The notes: generated from the letters alone by a model not told the origin. Counted from the first letter of the stretch, positions 26,930-36,794 are shown. The stretch is DNA of 47,319 nt from JBEEJZ01 sp046046915 (GCA_046046915.1 JBJOIT010000023.1:1-47319); one strand, 5' to 3'. Made by a program: numbers and translations.

Positions 26930-28376
26930 CCGATTAAGGACCGAACTGCAGGGTCACCCCCTGCACACGGTCGCCGCCACTCGCGCTATTGAGGCCCAAT
27001 GCCTAGCTGACTCCCTGCCTTATGCCGTCATGGCAGAAGCTGGCAGAGCGGTGGCCAAAATGGCCTTGGCGCTCGCTCCTCATGCGAGGCATTTCTGGCT
27101 GGCCTGTGGCCCCGGCAATAACGGGGGAGACGGACTGGTCGCCGCACTTCAGCTCCATCGCCTGGGGAAAAAAATCAGTGTCACGCTTAGCACGTCAGCA
27201 GCAGGGCAGCCAGACGATGCTGCCCGCGCCCTTCGAGAGGCCAAAGATGCAGGCGTGGTTTTCTGTCCCGAGCCCCCCAAGCAGGCAGACTTCTGCATAG
27301 ACGCCCTGCTAGGAATCGGCGCAAAGCAGGAACCTCAGGGCAAAGTTGCGACACAAATTGAACACATCAAGGCCTCAGGACTTCCAGTGTTGGCCGTGGA
27401 CACGCCCTCCGGGCTTTGCCTGGACACGGGCGTAGCCTACAAACACTGCGTGCGCGCGAACTGGACGCTGAGCCTATTGACCTTGAAGCCAGGATTCTTT
27501 ACGGCAGATGGTCGAGACATGTGCGGCGAGGTTTGGCTTGATGAGCTGCGTTTTGGGCAACAGGTACATGCCACGCCACCGAGGGCTTGGCTAGGGGCTG
27601 ATCGCTCCGCGGCGAAGCGCTTGCACGCCAGCCACAAGGGGATCTATGGTGACGTGTCTGTACTGGGGGGCGCCCAGGGAATGACCGGAGCCGCAATCCT
27701 GGCTGCGTCGGCGGCATTGCACGGTGGTGCAGGACGGGTATTCGTTGGACTGCTCGACGATGCCATGAGCTTGCTGCACCCCGAATTGCCCGAGCTCATG
27801 CTACGACGGGCAGATGCACTTGAACTTCACGCAAACACTGTGGTCTGCGGTTGTGGCGGCTCCGATGCCATAGAGGCCTATTTGCCCAGAGTTTTGAACA
27901 GCCCATGTCCCGTGGTGCTGGATGCCGATGCCTTGAACGTACTGGCAAGAATGCCAGCACTCCATGAAGCGCTGCGCCAACGGGCCCGAGCAATGCGACC
28001 CACGGTGCTCACCCCCCATCCGCTGGAAGCAGCCCGTCTGCTGGGCGTCACCTCTCGCCAGATTCAGTCCGATCGATTGTCGGCCGCTCAGGAACTGTCG
28101 CAACAACTGAGCAGCACTGTCGTTCTAAAGGGCTCGGGAACTATCGTGAGCGAATCGGGCAGAGTACCGGTGATCAATCCCACAGGCAACCCAAGACTGG
28201 CAATCCCAGGAAGCGGAGATGTGCTGGCTGGGATGGTTGGGGCTCTATTGGGCCAAGGGCTTTCGGCTTTCGATGCAGCGTGCCAAGCAACGTTCCGTCA
28301 CGGACTTATTGCGGATAAATGGCCTATCAACAGGCCTCTAACAGCCTCGGCCCTAGCCGGGGCGATCGTAGCGTAG
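26913..28376 (+). CDS. nnr: Bifunctional NAD(P)H-hydrate repair enzyme Nnr
   Basis: Repairs damaged NADHX and NADPHX. The N-terminal YjeF_N epimerase domain (about residues 20-205) has the motif GPGNNGGDGLVAA. The C-terminal ADP/ATP-dependent dehydratase domain (about 225-487, ribokinase-like) has TPHPLEAARLLG and the nucleotide motif NPTGNPRLAIPGSGDVLAG. At 487 residues it is full length for the fused enzyme. The ATG at 26913 is preferred over the TTG at 26898. It overlaps the end of the MBL gene, so it is translationally linked to it. Confidence 0.93.
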   Translation: MFLSFSRLRTELQGHPLHTVAATRAIEAQCLADSLPYAVMAEAGRAVAKMALALAPHARHFWLACGPGNNGGDGLVAALQLHRLGKKISVTLSTSAAGQPDDAARALREAKDAGVVFCPEPPKQADFCIDALLGIGAKQEPQGKVATQIEHIKASGLPVLAVDTPSGLCLDTGVAYKHCVRANWTLSLLTLKPGFFTADGRDMCGEVWLDELRFGQQVHATPPRAWLGADRSAAKRLHASHKGIYGDVSVLGGAQGMTGAAILAASAALHGGAGRVFVGLLDDAMSLLHPELPELMLRRADALELHANTVVCGCGGSDAIEAYLPRVLNSPCPVVLDADALNVLARMPALHEALRQRARAMRPTVLTPHPLEAARLLGVTSRQIQSDRLSAAQELSQQLSSTVVLKGSGTIVSESGRVPVINPTGNPRLAIPGSGDVLAGMVGALLGQGLSAFDAACQATFRHGLIADKWPINRPLTASALAGAIVA

Positions 28377-28397
28377 GTCGCTCAGACGGCCAGCGGC

Positions 28398-29153
28398 CTA
28401 GCCTCTGCCCGCAAACGGCATGTTGGTCGCCATGACGGTGTGAAACATGACATTGGCTTCCAAAGGCAAACTGGCCATGTACACCACAGACTGCCCCACG
28501 ATGCTGACATCCATGATGGGTTCGACAGCAATCTCACCGTGCGCCTGCAAGATGCCGGCGGCCATGCGCTGAGCCATGTCTGTGCTCGCATTGCCAATAT
28601 CGATCTGACCCACGGCAATGTTGTACTTTCGGCCATCCAGAGAGGCCGTTTTCGTCAGTCCCGATACCGCATGCTTGGTCGAGGTATAGGCGATGGAGTT
28701 TGGCCTTGGAGTGGTGGCGGAGATCGAGCCGTTGTTGATGATGCGTCCCCCTCGAGGGTTCTGCATCTTCATGACCCTGAAGGCCTCTCGTATGCACAAA
28801 AACATGCCAGTCAGGTTGGTATCGACCACAGCCTTGAACTGAGCCAGGGTCAAGTCCTCGAGTGCCACCCCTGGCGCGCTGACCCCAGCGTTGTTAAACA
28901 AGACATCAACGCGGCCGAAGGTTTTCAGGGCGGCGGCAAAGAGTGATTGCACACTGTCCTCGTCAGTGACATCTGTGGGCACAACCAAGGCGCGCTCACT
29001 AGCGCCACTCAGCGCAAGAACCTCGTTGAGCGGATCCAGCCGACGACCTGCCAACACCACGCGATAGCCATCGGCCAGCAAGGCAAGGGCCGCCGACTTT
29101 CCGATGCCAGAACCCGCGCCGGTCACCACGGCAACTTTTAGATGATTCGCCAT
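28398..29153 (-). CDS. Short-chain dehydrogenase/reductase
   Basis: A classical SDR of 251 residues. It has the NAD(P) motif TGAGSGIG at residues 11-18, NNAG near 91, and a catalytic Ser-Tyr-Lys set in NGSISATTPRPNSIAYTSTK. The Arg pair after strand 2 (AGRRLD) favours NADP. The substrate is not predictable. It lies downstream of rnr on the same strand (84 nt gap) and converges with nnr. Confidence 0.9.
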   Translation of the reverse strand: MANHLKVAVVTGAGSGIGKSAALALLADGYRVVLAGRRLDPLNEVLALSGASERALVVPTDVTDEDSVQSLFAAALKTFGRVDVLFNNAGVSAPGVALEDLTLAQFKAVVDTNLTGMFLCIREAFRVMKMQNPRGGRIINNGSISATTPRPNSIAYTSTKHAVSGLTKTASLDGRKYNIAVGQIDIGNASTDMAQRMAAGILQAHGEIAVEPIMDVSIVGQSVVYMASLPLEANVMFHTVMATNMPFAGRG

Positions 29154-29237
29154 ATGAATTTGTCCTACGATTTAATGTGAGGGAGCGTGAGGCCAAGAAA
29201 TGCTCCCCAACGGCTTGCACCCGGGGGCACATCGGCA

Positions 29238-31484
29238 TCAGCGCCTGGATTTGGAGCTACGAACTTTTTTAGTTGTCGTGGTTTTGGGTCCGCGATCAGT
29301 TTTCGCTGGACGCTCGGCGGACTTTCCGGCCCGCCGACCACCTCGCTCGCGCGAATCAGTCTGAGTAGCTTCATTTGTCTGGCCTCGGCCACCGGGTTCT
29401 CGACGCTCGCCAGTCTTTGGACGCCGTTCGAGGTCTTCGCCCTCACGCATCAAGCGAAAGTCAATCTTGCGCGCGTCCAGGTCAACACGACTCACCTGAA
29501 CCTGGACCCGGCTACCGATCGCATATCGAATACCTGTGCGCTCACCGCGAAGCTCTTGGCGGGCCTCATCAAATTTGTAGTACTCGCCGCCCAGCTCAGT
29601 GATGTGTATCAAGCCTTCGACATACATGGCGTCTAGCGTGACGAAAATACCAAAACTGGTGACTGCGCTCACGACACCGCTGTATTCCTCACCCAGGTGC
29701 TCACGCATGTACTTGCACTTTAGCCAGGCTTCCACGTCGCGGCTAGCTTCATCAGCACGGCGCTCATTGGCACTGCAATGCAAGCCTGCCGCCTGCCAGG
29801 CTTGGACTGCCACACTCACTTTTTGGGGCTTTTGACCGGGCTCGCGAACCTTGCCAGCCAGACCTTTTTCCAAGCGACGCGCCAGTTTGGCATGCGCTTC
29901 ACCGGGCTTGGGCAATGCTGGGAGCTGATATTTGGTCTTGGCAAGAATCGCCTTGATCACACGATGCACCAGCAAATCGGGATAACGCCGAATCGGACTG
30001 GTGAAGTGGGTGTAGGCCTCAAAAGCCAAACCAAAGTGCCCCGAGTTCAGCGGCGTGTAGATTGCTTGTTGCATGGATCGCAACAACATGCTGTGTATTT
30101 GCTGTGAATCGGGCCGATCCTGGGTAGCTTTGGCAATGGCCTGAAAATCTGCGGTGGTCGGCTTGTCACTGATCGACAAGCCCAAGCCGCTGACCTTCAG
30201 AAAATTTCTCAACATCTCCAGTTTTTCAGGCGTCGGCCCCTCGTGCACTCGAAACAAACCAGGCTGCTTGCTTTGCTGAATAAAGTCAGCGCTACAAACG
30301 TTGGCTGCCAGCATGGCCTCTTCAATCAGTTTGTGGGCATCGTTTCGCGTACGCGGGATGATTTTTTCAATGCGTCCACCTTCATCGCACACGATTTGTG
30401 TCTCGACGGTCTCAAAATCCACCGCACCTCGTCGTTGGCGAGCCACGCTCAAGGCGCGGTACACGTCATGTAAATGAAGTAGGTCCTGAACCCTATCCTG
30501 ATGCCGCGCCGCCTCGGGTCCACGTGTATTCACCAAAATGGCAGCTACCTCGTTGTACGTAAAACGTGCATGACTGAACATCACTGCCGGATAGAACTGG
30601 TAAGCCGTAACATCGCCATCAGCATTGACAAACATGTCGCAGACCATGCAAAGTCTTTCGACTTCCGGGTTCAGTGAGCACAGGCCGTTGGACAGTTTCT
30701 CGGGCAACATGGGGATCACCCGGCGCGGAAAGTACACGCTTGTGGCGCGGTCGTAGGCATCGACGTCGATAGCCGCCCCTGTCTCAACGTAGTGGCTGAC
30801 GTCCGCAATGGCAACCAACAGGCGCCAACCCTTTTGCGAGGATTTGCCTCGCCCCAATGTTGCTGGCTCGCAGTAAACAGCATCATCGAAATCACGTGCG
30901 TCCTCGCCGTCTATCGTGACCAGAGGAACATCCGTCAAATCGACCCGTTCGGATTTGTCAGTGGGACGAACCTGGTCAGGCAAAGCCCGAGCTTGCGCCA
31001 GGCAAGCTTCACTGAATGTGTGCGGAACACCATACTTGCGTACCGCGATTTCGATTTCCATGCCTGGGTCGTCAAGTTCACCAAGTACTTCAACGATCCG
31101 CCCCACCGGCTGGCTGTACATGGCAGGCGCTCCCACCAGTTGAACCACAACGATTTGCCCGGGCTGCGCATCCGCAATACCGGCCTTTGGAATCAGCACA
31201 TCCTGACCATACCGCTTGTCCTCTGGTGCGAGTAGCCATACGCCCCCCTCTTGCAGCAGTTGGCCAATGATGGGCTGCTCGGGTCGTTGCAAGATTTCAA
31301 GCACCCTCCCCTCGGGACGGCCTTTGCGATCACTGCGCACGATGCGCACCTTGACTGAGTCCTTGTGCAGAACTGCGCGCATCTCATTCGGCGGCAAGTA
31401 AACGTCAGCGCCACCATCGTCTCGAATCACAAAGCCGTGACCATCACGATGCCCCTGTACGACGCCCTCAAATTCTTCCAGCAT
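29238..31484 (-). CDS. rnr: Ribonuclease R
   Basis: RNase R is a processive 3'-5' exoribonuclease that degrades structured RNA. About 748 residues: N-terminal cold-shock/OB domains, the RNB catalytic domain with the Asp cluster in TIDGEDARDFDDAVY, an S1 domain near residues 600-690 and a very basic Lys/Arg-rich tail of about 60 residues. The open frame continues upstream to 31619, but that part is antisense to tRNA-Leu. The ATG at 31484 (MLEEFEGVVQGHRDGHGF) begins the real homology. The N-terminal winged-helix extension seen in E. coli is absent with this start. Confidence 0.93.
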   Translation of the reverse strand: MLEEFEGVVQGHRDGHGFVIRDDGGADVYLPPNEMRAVLHKDSVKVRIVRSDRKGRPEGRVLEILQRPEQPIIGQLLQEGGVWLLAPEDKRYGQDVLIPKAGIADAQPGQIVVVQLVGAPAMYSQPVGRIVEVLGELDDPGMEIEIAVRKYGVPHTFSEACLAQARALPDQVRPTDKSERVDLTDVPLVTIDGEDARDFDDAVYCEPATLGRGKSSQKGWRLLVAIADVSHYVETGAAIDVDAYDRATSVYFPRRVIPMLPEKLSNGLCSLNPEVERLCMVCDMFVNADGDVTAYQFYPAVMFSHARFTYNEVAAILVNTRGPEAARHQDRVQDLLHLHDVYRALSVARQRRGAVDFETVETQIVCDEGGRIEKIIPRTRNDAHKLIEEAMLAANVCSADFIQQSKQPGLFRVHEGPTPEKLEMLRNFLKVSGLGLSISDKPTTADFQAIAKATQDRPDSQQIHSMLLRSMQQAIYTPLNSGHFGLAFEAYTHFTSPIRRYPDLLVHRVIKAILAKTKYQLPALPKPGEAHAKLARRLEKGLAGKVREPGQKPQKVSVAVQAWQAAGLHCSANERRADEASRDVEAWLKCKYMREHLGEEYSGVVSAVTSFGIFVTLDAMYVEGLIHITELGGEYYKFDEARQELRGERTGIRYAIGSRVQVQVSRVDLDARKIDFRLMREGEDLERRPKTGERREPGGRGQTNEATQTDSRERGGRRAGKSAERPAKTDRGPKTTTTKKVRSSKSRR

Positions 31485-31510
31485 GCTGCCGGATGTCGAT
31501 AAATGTTTGA

Positions 31511-31516
31511 TACAAT
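31511..31516 (+). promoter_or_regulatory. Candidate tRNA-Leu promoter -10 (TACAAT)
   Basis: TACAAT ends 17 nt before the 5' end of tRNA-Leu, a fitting distance for a stable-RNA promoter. No convincing -35 hexamer was seen. The site also lies in the rnr 5' region, on the opposite strand. Confidence 0.35.
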
Positions 31517-31533
31517 CTCCTCTTTCCTGAAAT

Positions 31534-31618
<85 letters not shown>

Positions 31619-31639
31619 ATGATAATGGACCAAGTCCTC

Positions 31640-31671
31640 AAAAAAGCCGCTGAAACACAGCGGCTTTTTTT
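31640..31671. terminator. Bidirectional intrinsic terminator between tRNA-Leu and rimO
   Basis: An 8-bp stem (AGCCGCTG and CAGCGGCT, 31645-31652 and 31658-31665) with a 5-nt loop is flanked by an A-run on the left and a T-run on the right. It can therefore end transcription of tRNA-Leu (plus) and of rimO (minus), which converge here. Confidence 0.88.
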
Positions 31672-31721
31672 ATTTCGCCGATCTTGGCACTTGTGATCTT
31701 GGGCAGCCAATCGACAGGTCG

Positions 31722-33116
31722 TCATACTGGCAAAGCAACCAGATCATGGCCTTGCGTACCCACAATGCGTGCGCGGGTAAATTCACCCACTTTCAGCGTT
31801 TTGCTTATTTTTTCGGGTGGCAACAAGCGCACTACGCCGTCAATTTCCGGGGCATCTGCATAGGAACGCCCCAAACCACCTTTGCGCCCCATGGCAGGCG
31901 CCGAATCCACCAGTACCTGCATGGTCGCGCCAATTCGCTCCTGAAGTTTGGCCACTGACACAGCCTCTGCAACCGCCATGAATCTTGCACGCCGTTCTTC
32001 GCGCAACTCTGCCGGCAACATGCCCTCAAGCTGGTTTGCTGCGGCACCGTCCACCGGGCTATAGGCAAAACAACCAGCACGGTCAATGCGCGCTTCACGC
32101 ACAAAGTCAAGCAAGTGCTGAAATTCCGCCTCGGTTTCCCCTGGAAAGCCGGCAATAAAGGTGCTACGAATCACGAGTTGAGGACACACATCGCGCCATT
32201 GCTGAATGCGTTCCAAATTTCGCTCGCCGCTGGCCGGACGCTTCATGCGCCGCAAGACATCTGGGTGGCTGTGCTGCAATGGCACGTCCAGATAGGGCAA
32301 TACATGTCCGCTAGCCATCAATGGCAATATCTCATCCACACTGGGATAGGGGTAAACATAGTGGAGGCGAACCCAGGCCCCAAATGGCGCTGCGAGTTCT
32401 CCCAGTGCTTGCACCAATTCCAGCATCCTGGTCTTGACGGGCTTTCCATTCCAGAAACCTGTGCGGTACTTCACATCGACACCGTAGGCAGACGTGTCCT
32501 GACTGATCACCAAAAGCTCCTTGACACCCCCCTCAAACAAGGCCTGTGCTTCTTTCAGGACATCACCCACTGGACGCGATACCAAGTCGCCCCGCATGGA
32601 CGGGATGATGCAAAAGGTGCAACGGTGGTTGCATCCCTCGCTGATCTTCAGGTATGCATAGTGACGGGGGGTCAGTTTGATACCTGCTGCACCAAAGTTA
32701 TTGGGCACCAGATCGACAAATGGATCGTGGGGCTTGGGTAAATTTTGGTGGACGGCATCCATCACCTCCTGCGTCGCATGAGGCCCGGTGACGGCCAGCA
32801 CACTGGGATGCATCTGACGCACAAGGTTAGCGCCATCGGCGCCACTCTTGGCCCCAAGACAGCCTGTCACGATCACGCGGCCATTTTCAGCCAACGCTTC
32901 ACCGATCGTGTCCAGGCTTTCCTTGACCGCATCATCAATAAAACCACAGGTGTTCACGATCACAAGGTCAGCACCTTCAAACGTCTTGGAGGTCTGATAA
33001 CCCTCTGCGCTGAGCTGCGTCAGAATCAGCTCTGAATCGGTCAAGGCCTTGGGGCAGCCCAGGCTGACAAAGCCTACTTTGGGCGAATTGATCACGGGGG
33101 ACACTGTGTTACTCAT
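31722..33116 (-). CDS. rimO: Ribosomal protein S12 methylthiotransferase RimO
   Basis: RimO is a radical-SAM enzyme that beta-methylthiolates an Asp of ribosomal protein S12. The 464-residue protein has the N-terminal UPF0004 domain with three Cys (21, 57, 86) for the auxiliary cluster, the radical-SAM CxxxCxxC at Cys162/166/169, and a C-terminal TRAM domain. The segment VGFVSLGCPKALTDSE is typical of RimO rather than MiaB. It converges with tRNA-Leu and lies downstream of phaR. Confidence 0.95.
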   Translation of the reverse strand: MSNTVSPVINSPKVGFVSLGCPKALTDSELILTQLSAEGYQTSKTFEGADLVIVNTCGFIDDAVKESLDTIGEALAENGRVIVTGCLGAKSGADGANLVRQMHPSVLAVTGPHATQEVMDAVHQNLPKPHDPFVDLVPNNFGAAGIKLTPRHYAYLKISEGCNHRCTFCIIPSMRGDLVSRPVGDVLKEAQALFEGGVKELLVISQDTSAYGVDVKYRTGFWNGKPVKTRMLELVQALGELAAPFGAWVRLHYVYPYPSVDEILPLMASGHVLPYLDVPLQHSHPDVLRRMKRPASGERNLERIQQWRDVCPQLVIRSTFIAGFPGETEAEFQHLLDFVREARIDRAGCFAYSPVDGAAANQLEGMLPAELREERRARFMAVAEAVSVAKLQERIGATMQVLVDSAPAMGRKGGLGRSYADAPEIDGVVRLLPPEKISKTLKVGEFTRARIVGTQGHDLVALPV

Positions 33117-33214
33117 TTGTCTATTGTCCCAGCATTCGAATCTTTCAGGAGCCGCCGCTCTTCTGGCAAGACAGCAGCATCAGCTAAACCTGCATGCTGT
33201 CAGTCCAAGAGCCA

Positions 33215-33751
33215 TCAACGCTTCAGACCGAAGGTGTCCAACATTTGCTCGGTCTGCTTTGCCATTTGCTCCTGCATTTGGGTCAACAGATTTTTGCCTT
33301 GCTCAAGATTGGCATTCACTAATCCCGGCATCAATGGCGATGGCAAATTCATCAATTGAGTCCACATTTCAGGCGACCAGCCTGGAGACTGCTCACCCAT
33401 GCGCATTTGCATTTCCATCAGCGCCTGCATGTTTTTCTCGAGATAGCCGCCCATGAATCCTTGCATGGCGTGTCCGTAAAAGCGAATCATGCTGGCCAAT
33501 ACCGGGACCGTGAACATGGGCGAGCCATGTGCTTCTTCTTCAAGAATGATCTGCAACAACATGCTACGTGTCAGGTCTTCACCCGTTTTCACATCCAGAA
33601 CTTGCACCTGCTCACTTCCCATCACCATCTGACGGATATCGGCAAGGGTGATGTAAGTAGACGTCGCGGTGTCGTAAAGACGACGATTAGGGTATTTTTT
33701 TATGACCCGATGGGCAACGCTGTTGGGAGAGGATGAGGATGCAGTAGGCAT
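33215..33751 (-). CDS. phaR: Polyhydroxyalkanoate synthesis repressor PhaR
   Basis: PhaR binds PHB and DNA and represses phasin genes until storage granules form. The 178-residue protein begins with the PHB/PHA accumulation regulator DNA-binding domain (VIKKYPNRRLYDT at about residues 15-27). A PHB_acc domain follows (about 70-110, with FYGHAMQGFMGGYLEKN), and the tail is Gln/Met-rich. The ATG at 33751 fits the family; 11 upstream codons are excluded. The gene points to a PHB-accumulating betaproteobacterium. Confidence 0.92.
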   Translation of the reverse strand: MPTASSSSPNSVAHRVIKKYPNRRLYDTATSTYITLADIRQMVMGSEQVQVLDVKTGEDLTRSMLLQIILEEEAHGSPMFTVPVLASMIRFYGHAMQGFMGGYLEKNMQALMEMQMRMGEQSPGWSPEMWTQLMNLPSPLMPGLVNANLEQGKNLLTQMQEQMAKQTEQMLDTFGLKR

Positions 33752-33975
33752 GTCTGGGTCTATGTGCCGGGCGCGTGCACCCAAGCGTTGTAATACAGCA
33801 CATTCTAGGCATTCTGTGGCCTTTGCCCCATAGGGCCCACCTTTGCGCCAGGAGACATTACCCTAGCATGATGATTCTCGGTAAAGTCCACAAAACAGGC
33901 ATCTTGGCAGAGGCCTGCACTTTGTACACTCCAAGGCGCCAAGATGAAGAGCACTGACTTTTTGTGAGCAAACAC

Positions 33976-34512
33976 ATGAAGATAATCAATTTGACACGTC
34001 GATCGAATATCCTGGTGATGGCATGGTTCACCTTGCTGGTCACCAATTGCTGGTCACAACAAGCCGCGGGGTCCGCGCTGCCTGCACCCAGCGGCAGGGT
34101 CATCCTGACGATCAGCGGCGCTATCAGCAATGTCAATGCTGCTGGTGCTGCGCAATTTGATGCAATCATGATCGAAGCACTACCAAGGCACAGTATCAAA
34201 ACCAACACACCTTGGTACAAGCAGTCGATGACCTTCACAGGACCCAGGTTGTCTGATGTACTCGCGGCTGTGGGTGCAACCGGCACAGTTCTGGAAATCA
34301 AGGCACTCAACGACTACAAAGTCGACGTGCCTTTGAACGACGCCCTCCAGTACCAACCCATCCTTGCCAGACAAATGGACGGCAAAGTGCTAAGTATTCG
34401 GGATAAAGGCCCGCTCTTTCTTGTTTATCCCTTCGATGCCCGCCAGGAACTGAAGAACGACATCTACTACGGCCGATCTATCTGGCAAATCAGCAGTATC
34501 ACGGTTCGTTGA
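33976..34512 (+). CDS. Secreted molybdopterin-binding-fold protein without catalytic Cys
   Basis: A roughly 178-residue exported protein with an N-terminal signal sequence (basic start, hydrophobic core at about 12-26). The mature part resembles the oxidoreductase molybdopterin-binding domain in its small periplasmic form: the LSDVLAAVGATG, LNDYKVDVPLNDA and LLFLVYPFDA-like segments are typical. No Cys remains in the mature chain, so the molybdenum ligand Cys of the sulfite oxidase family is missing and a binding role is more likely than catalysis. A GTG at 33964 is an alternative start. The stop overlaps the TTG start of the hybrid kinase, implying a functional pair. Confidence 0.72.
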   Translation: MKIINLTRRSNILVMAWFTLLVTNCWSQQAAGSALPAPSGRVILTISGAISNVNAAGAAQFDAIMIEALPRHSIKTNTPWYKQSMTFTGPRLSDVLAAVGATGTVLEIKALNDYKVDVPLNDALQYQPILARQMDGKVLSIRDKGPLFLVYPFDARQELKNDIYYGRSIWQISSITVR

Positions 34513-36794
34513 TTCCCTCATTACGTATGCGGCCCCCTCGCCTTGCTCTCCAGACTTGGCTTCATGCTTTGGCGGCCGTTTTGGCTTGCCTACTCTTGGG
34601 CGCTGGCTGGTTGCAATACGGTCAATGGCGCCAGCTCGAGGGGTCTATCAATGAGGGCAAAACCTCGCTGGAATGGGATGTTTTCCAGTTTCAAAATGAG
34701 CATTTGCGTCTGATTTCGCAGGTCAATGAGGCGCTGCTTGCGAAGGGCTCCGGCCAATCCATGCAAGAGCTTAGTCTTCGATACAACATATTTTTGAGCC
34801 GCTTTGACATCATCAAGAACGGCAACAGCGTGAGGTTAGCCCCCTACTCAACAGCCTACGAACAAGCATTAGAAGCTATTACTGGTCTCACCCTGGTGGC
34901 AGACCCGTATTTGGGCGTAGAAGGAGAAGCTGCCCCGTTTGATGAGCAGAAGCTGATTGCTCTCAAACAAACTTTGAATCAAGCACGAGAGCCCGTACAG
35001 GCCCTGATGCTCGATGCAAACACCCGCTATGGCACACAAACGACTCAACACCTGCAGGCCATACGCCGTCAAGCCATGGTGTCGGGTGCCAGCACGGGAT
35101 TGTTGGCGCTGCTGGCCGTGGCCTTGGGCGTCGCCGCACTGTACCTTTTGAGGTTGGCGAACCGCCGTAACCAGGCCATGGAAAACATCCAGGCAGAGCT
35201 CGGCGTAGCCTTGGACCGGGCTGAAAAAGCAAATTTATCGAAAAGCCAGTTTCTCGCCAACATGAGCCACGAGATACGCACGCCCATGAATGCCATCTTG
35301 GGCATGCTGCAGCTCCTCAAGAAATCCGACCTTACACCGTCCCAGGGACAGTATGTGAGTACCGCACAGGCTGCCTCTCGCACACTACTGGGCCTCATAA
35401 ACGATGTGCTCGATGTTTCAAAAATTGAAGCCGGAAAAATGACCTTGGATCCCCGCAGCTTCGAGCTCACGCCCATGTTGCGCGAATTGCTGGTGTTACT
35501 CGGAGCCGGGAGAGATGGCAAAGAAATCGACCTGAGGCTGGATATTGAGCCAGAAGTTCCGCAGTGGTTGGTGGCAGACGAAATGCGACTACAACAGGTA
35601 CTGATGAACCTTGGAAGCAACGCGCTCAAATTCACCAGCATCGGGGAGGTGCTCGTGCGCGTGAGGTGCATCGAAAAAAATTCCGAGCATGCGAGGCTGG
35701 AGTTCTCGATTAGAGACACCGGCATCGGCATCGCGCCAGAACACCAGGCGCGAATTTTTAACGGATTCACCCAGGCTGAGCCATCGACAACACGGCGTTA
35801 TGGGGGAACAGGTTTAGGCCTGGCGATTTCAAGCCGCCTTGTGGCCATGATGGGGGGGCAACTTTCACTGAACAGTCAGCTTGGGCAGGGCAGCGTTTTC
35901 CATTTTGAACTTAAGCTACCGTTGGCAAAACTCCGGGCTGGATCTGCCGCACAAGCCGAAACAAAGGCCAAGGAGAGCCCAAGGACCCAACGTTTGCAAG
36001 GAGTACGTTTACTGCTGGTTGAGGACAACAAAATCAACCAGATGGTGGCTGCGGAGCTCCTGAAACAGGAGGGTGCTCAGGTCACACTGGCAGATAACGG
36101 CAAGATCGGTGTGGAAAAAGTCGTCGATACGCTACCGACTTTTGATGTGGTCTTGATGGACATTCAAATGCCGGTGATGGACGGCTTCATGGCAACCAAA
36201 GCCATACGCGAGCTGATCGGCTTTGAGCATTTGCCCATCATCGCGATGACTGCAAACGCCATGACGAGCGACCGGGAAGCGTGCCTTCAGGCCGGCATGA
36301 ACGAACATGTGGGAAAACCATTTGACATTGATCAGCTGGTCGCACTGATTCAGCAATTTGCTGAGCACGCATCGCAACACCAAGCCGGACATGTCACGCC
36401 CCAAAGCGCCAGCCTCCAGCCGCGTTCTGCGCCGATAGACACGGCGGGCGCTTTGAAACGTCTGGGCGGTAACACCCGCGTTTATGGCGACATCATCGAG
36501 GCCTTTAATCTAGAGACCGCTTCCACGCCTGGCAAATTGTTCGAAGCTTTGGAACAAGGTGATACTTCGAAAGCCATTCGCCTGCTTCATACATTGAAGG
36601 GACTAGCCGCAACGGTCGGTGCTGACGACATGCAGGCCAAAATTGCAACGCTTGAGGGTCAACTCAAGGCGCAGCCACAGCTCACGGACCCAGCTACCCT
36701 CTTGAAAACTCTAGACACAGTGATTCAAGACGGCCGGCCAGCTCTCGTTGCTTTGAACAGGCAGTTTCCATCCAGCGTTGCTGAAACTGTCTAG
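34509..36794 (+). CDS. Hybrid sensor histidine kinase with receiver and Hpt domains
   Basis: A 761-residue membrane kinase. Membrane helix 1 is at about residues 17-36, a periplasmic sensor at 37-193, and helix 2 at 194-215. A short linker coiled coil precedes HisKA with phosphoacceptor His254 (FLANMSHEIRTPMN). HATPase_c has the N box near 366-372 and G boxes DTGIGI and GGTGLGLAI. The receiver has Asp551 (LMDIQMPVMDG), and the C-terminal Hpt has His694 (LLHTLKGLA). All phosphorelay residues are present. No cognate response regulator with an output domain lies nearby. The TTG at 34509 overlaps the previous stop (TTGA); an ATG at 34527 is the alternative start. The upstream secreted protein is the probable ligand-binding partner. 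Confidence 0.9.
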   Translation: MIPSLRMRPPRLALQTWLHALAAVLACLLLGAGWLQYGQWRQLEGSINEGKTSLEWDVFQFQNEHLRLISQVNEALLAKGSGQSMQELSLRYNIFLSRFDIIKNGNSVRLAPYSTAYEQALEAITGLTLVADPYLGVEGEAAPFDEQKLIALKQTLNQAREPVQALMLDANTRYGTQTTQHLQAIRRQAMVSGASTGLLALLAVALGVAALYLLRLANRRNQAMENIQAELGVALDRAEKANLSKSQFLANMSHEIRTPMNAILGMLQLLKKSDLTPSQGQYVSTAQAASRTLLGLINDVLDVSKIEAGKMTLDPRSFELTPMLRELLVLLGAGRDGKEIDLRLDIEPEVPQWLVADEMRLQQVLMNLGSNALKFTSIGEVLVRVRCIEKNSEHARLEFSIRDTGIGIAPEHQARIFNGFTQAEPSTTRRYGGTGLGLAISSRLVAMMGGQLSLNSQLGQGSVFHFELKLPLAKLRAGSAAQAETKAKESPRTQRLQGVRLLLVEDNKINQMVAAELLKQEGAQVTLADNGKIGVEKVVDTLPTFDVVLMDIQMPVMDGFMATKAIRELIGFEHLPIIAMTANAMTSDREACLQAGMNEHVGKPFDIDQLVALIQQFAEHASQHQAGHVTPQSASLQPRSAPIDTAGALKRLGGNTRVYGDIIEAFNLETASTPGKLFEALEQGDTSKAIRLLHTLKGLAATVGADDMQAKIATLEGQLKAQPQLTDPATLLKTLDTVIQDGRPALVALNRQFPSSVAETV

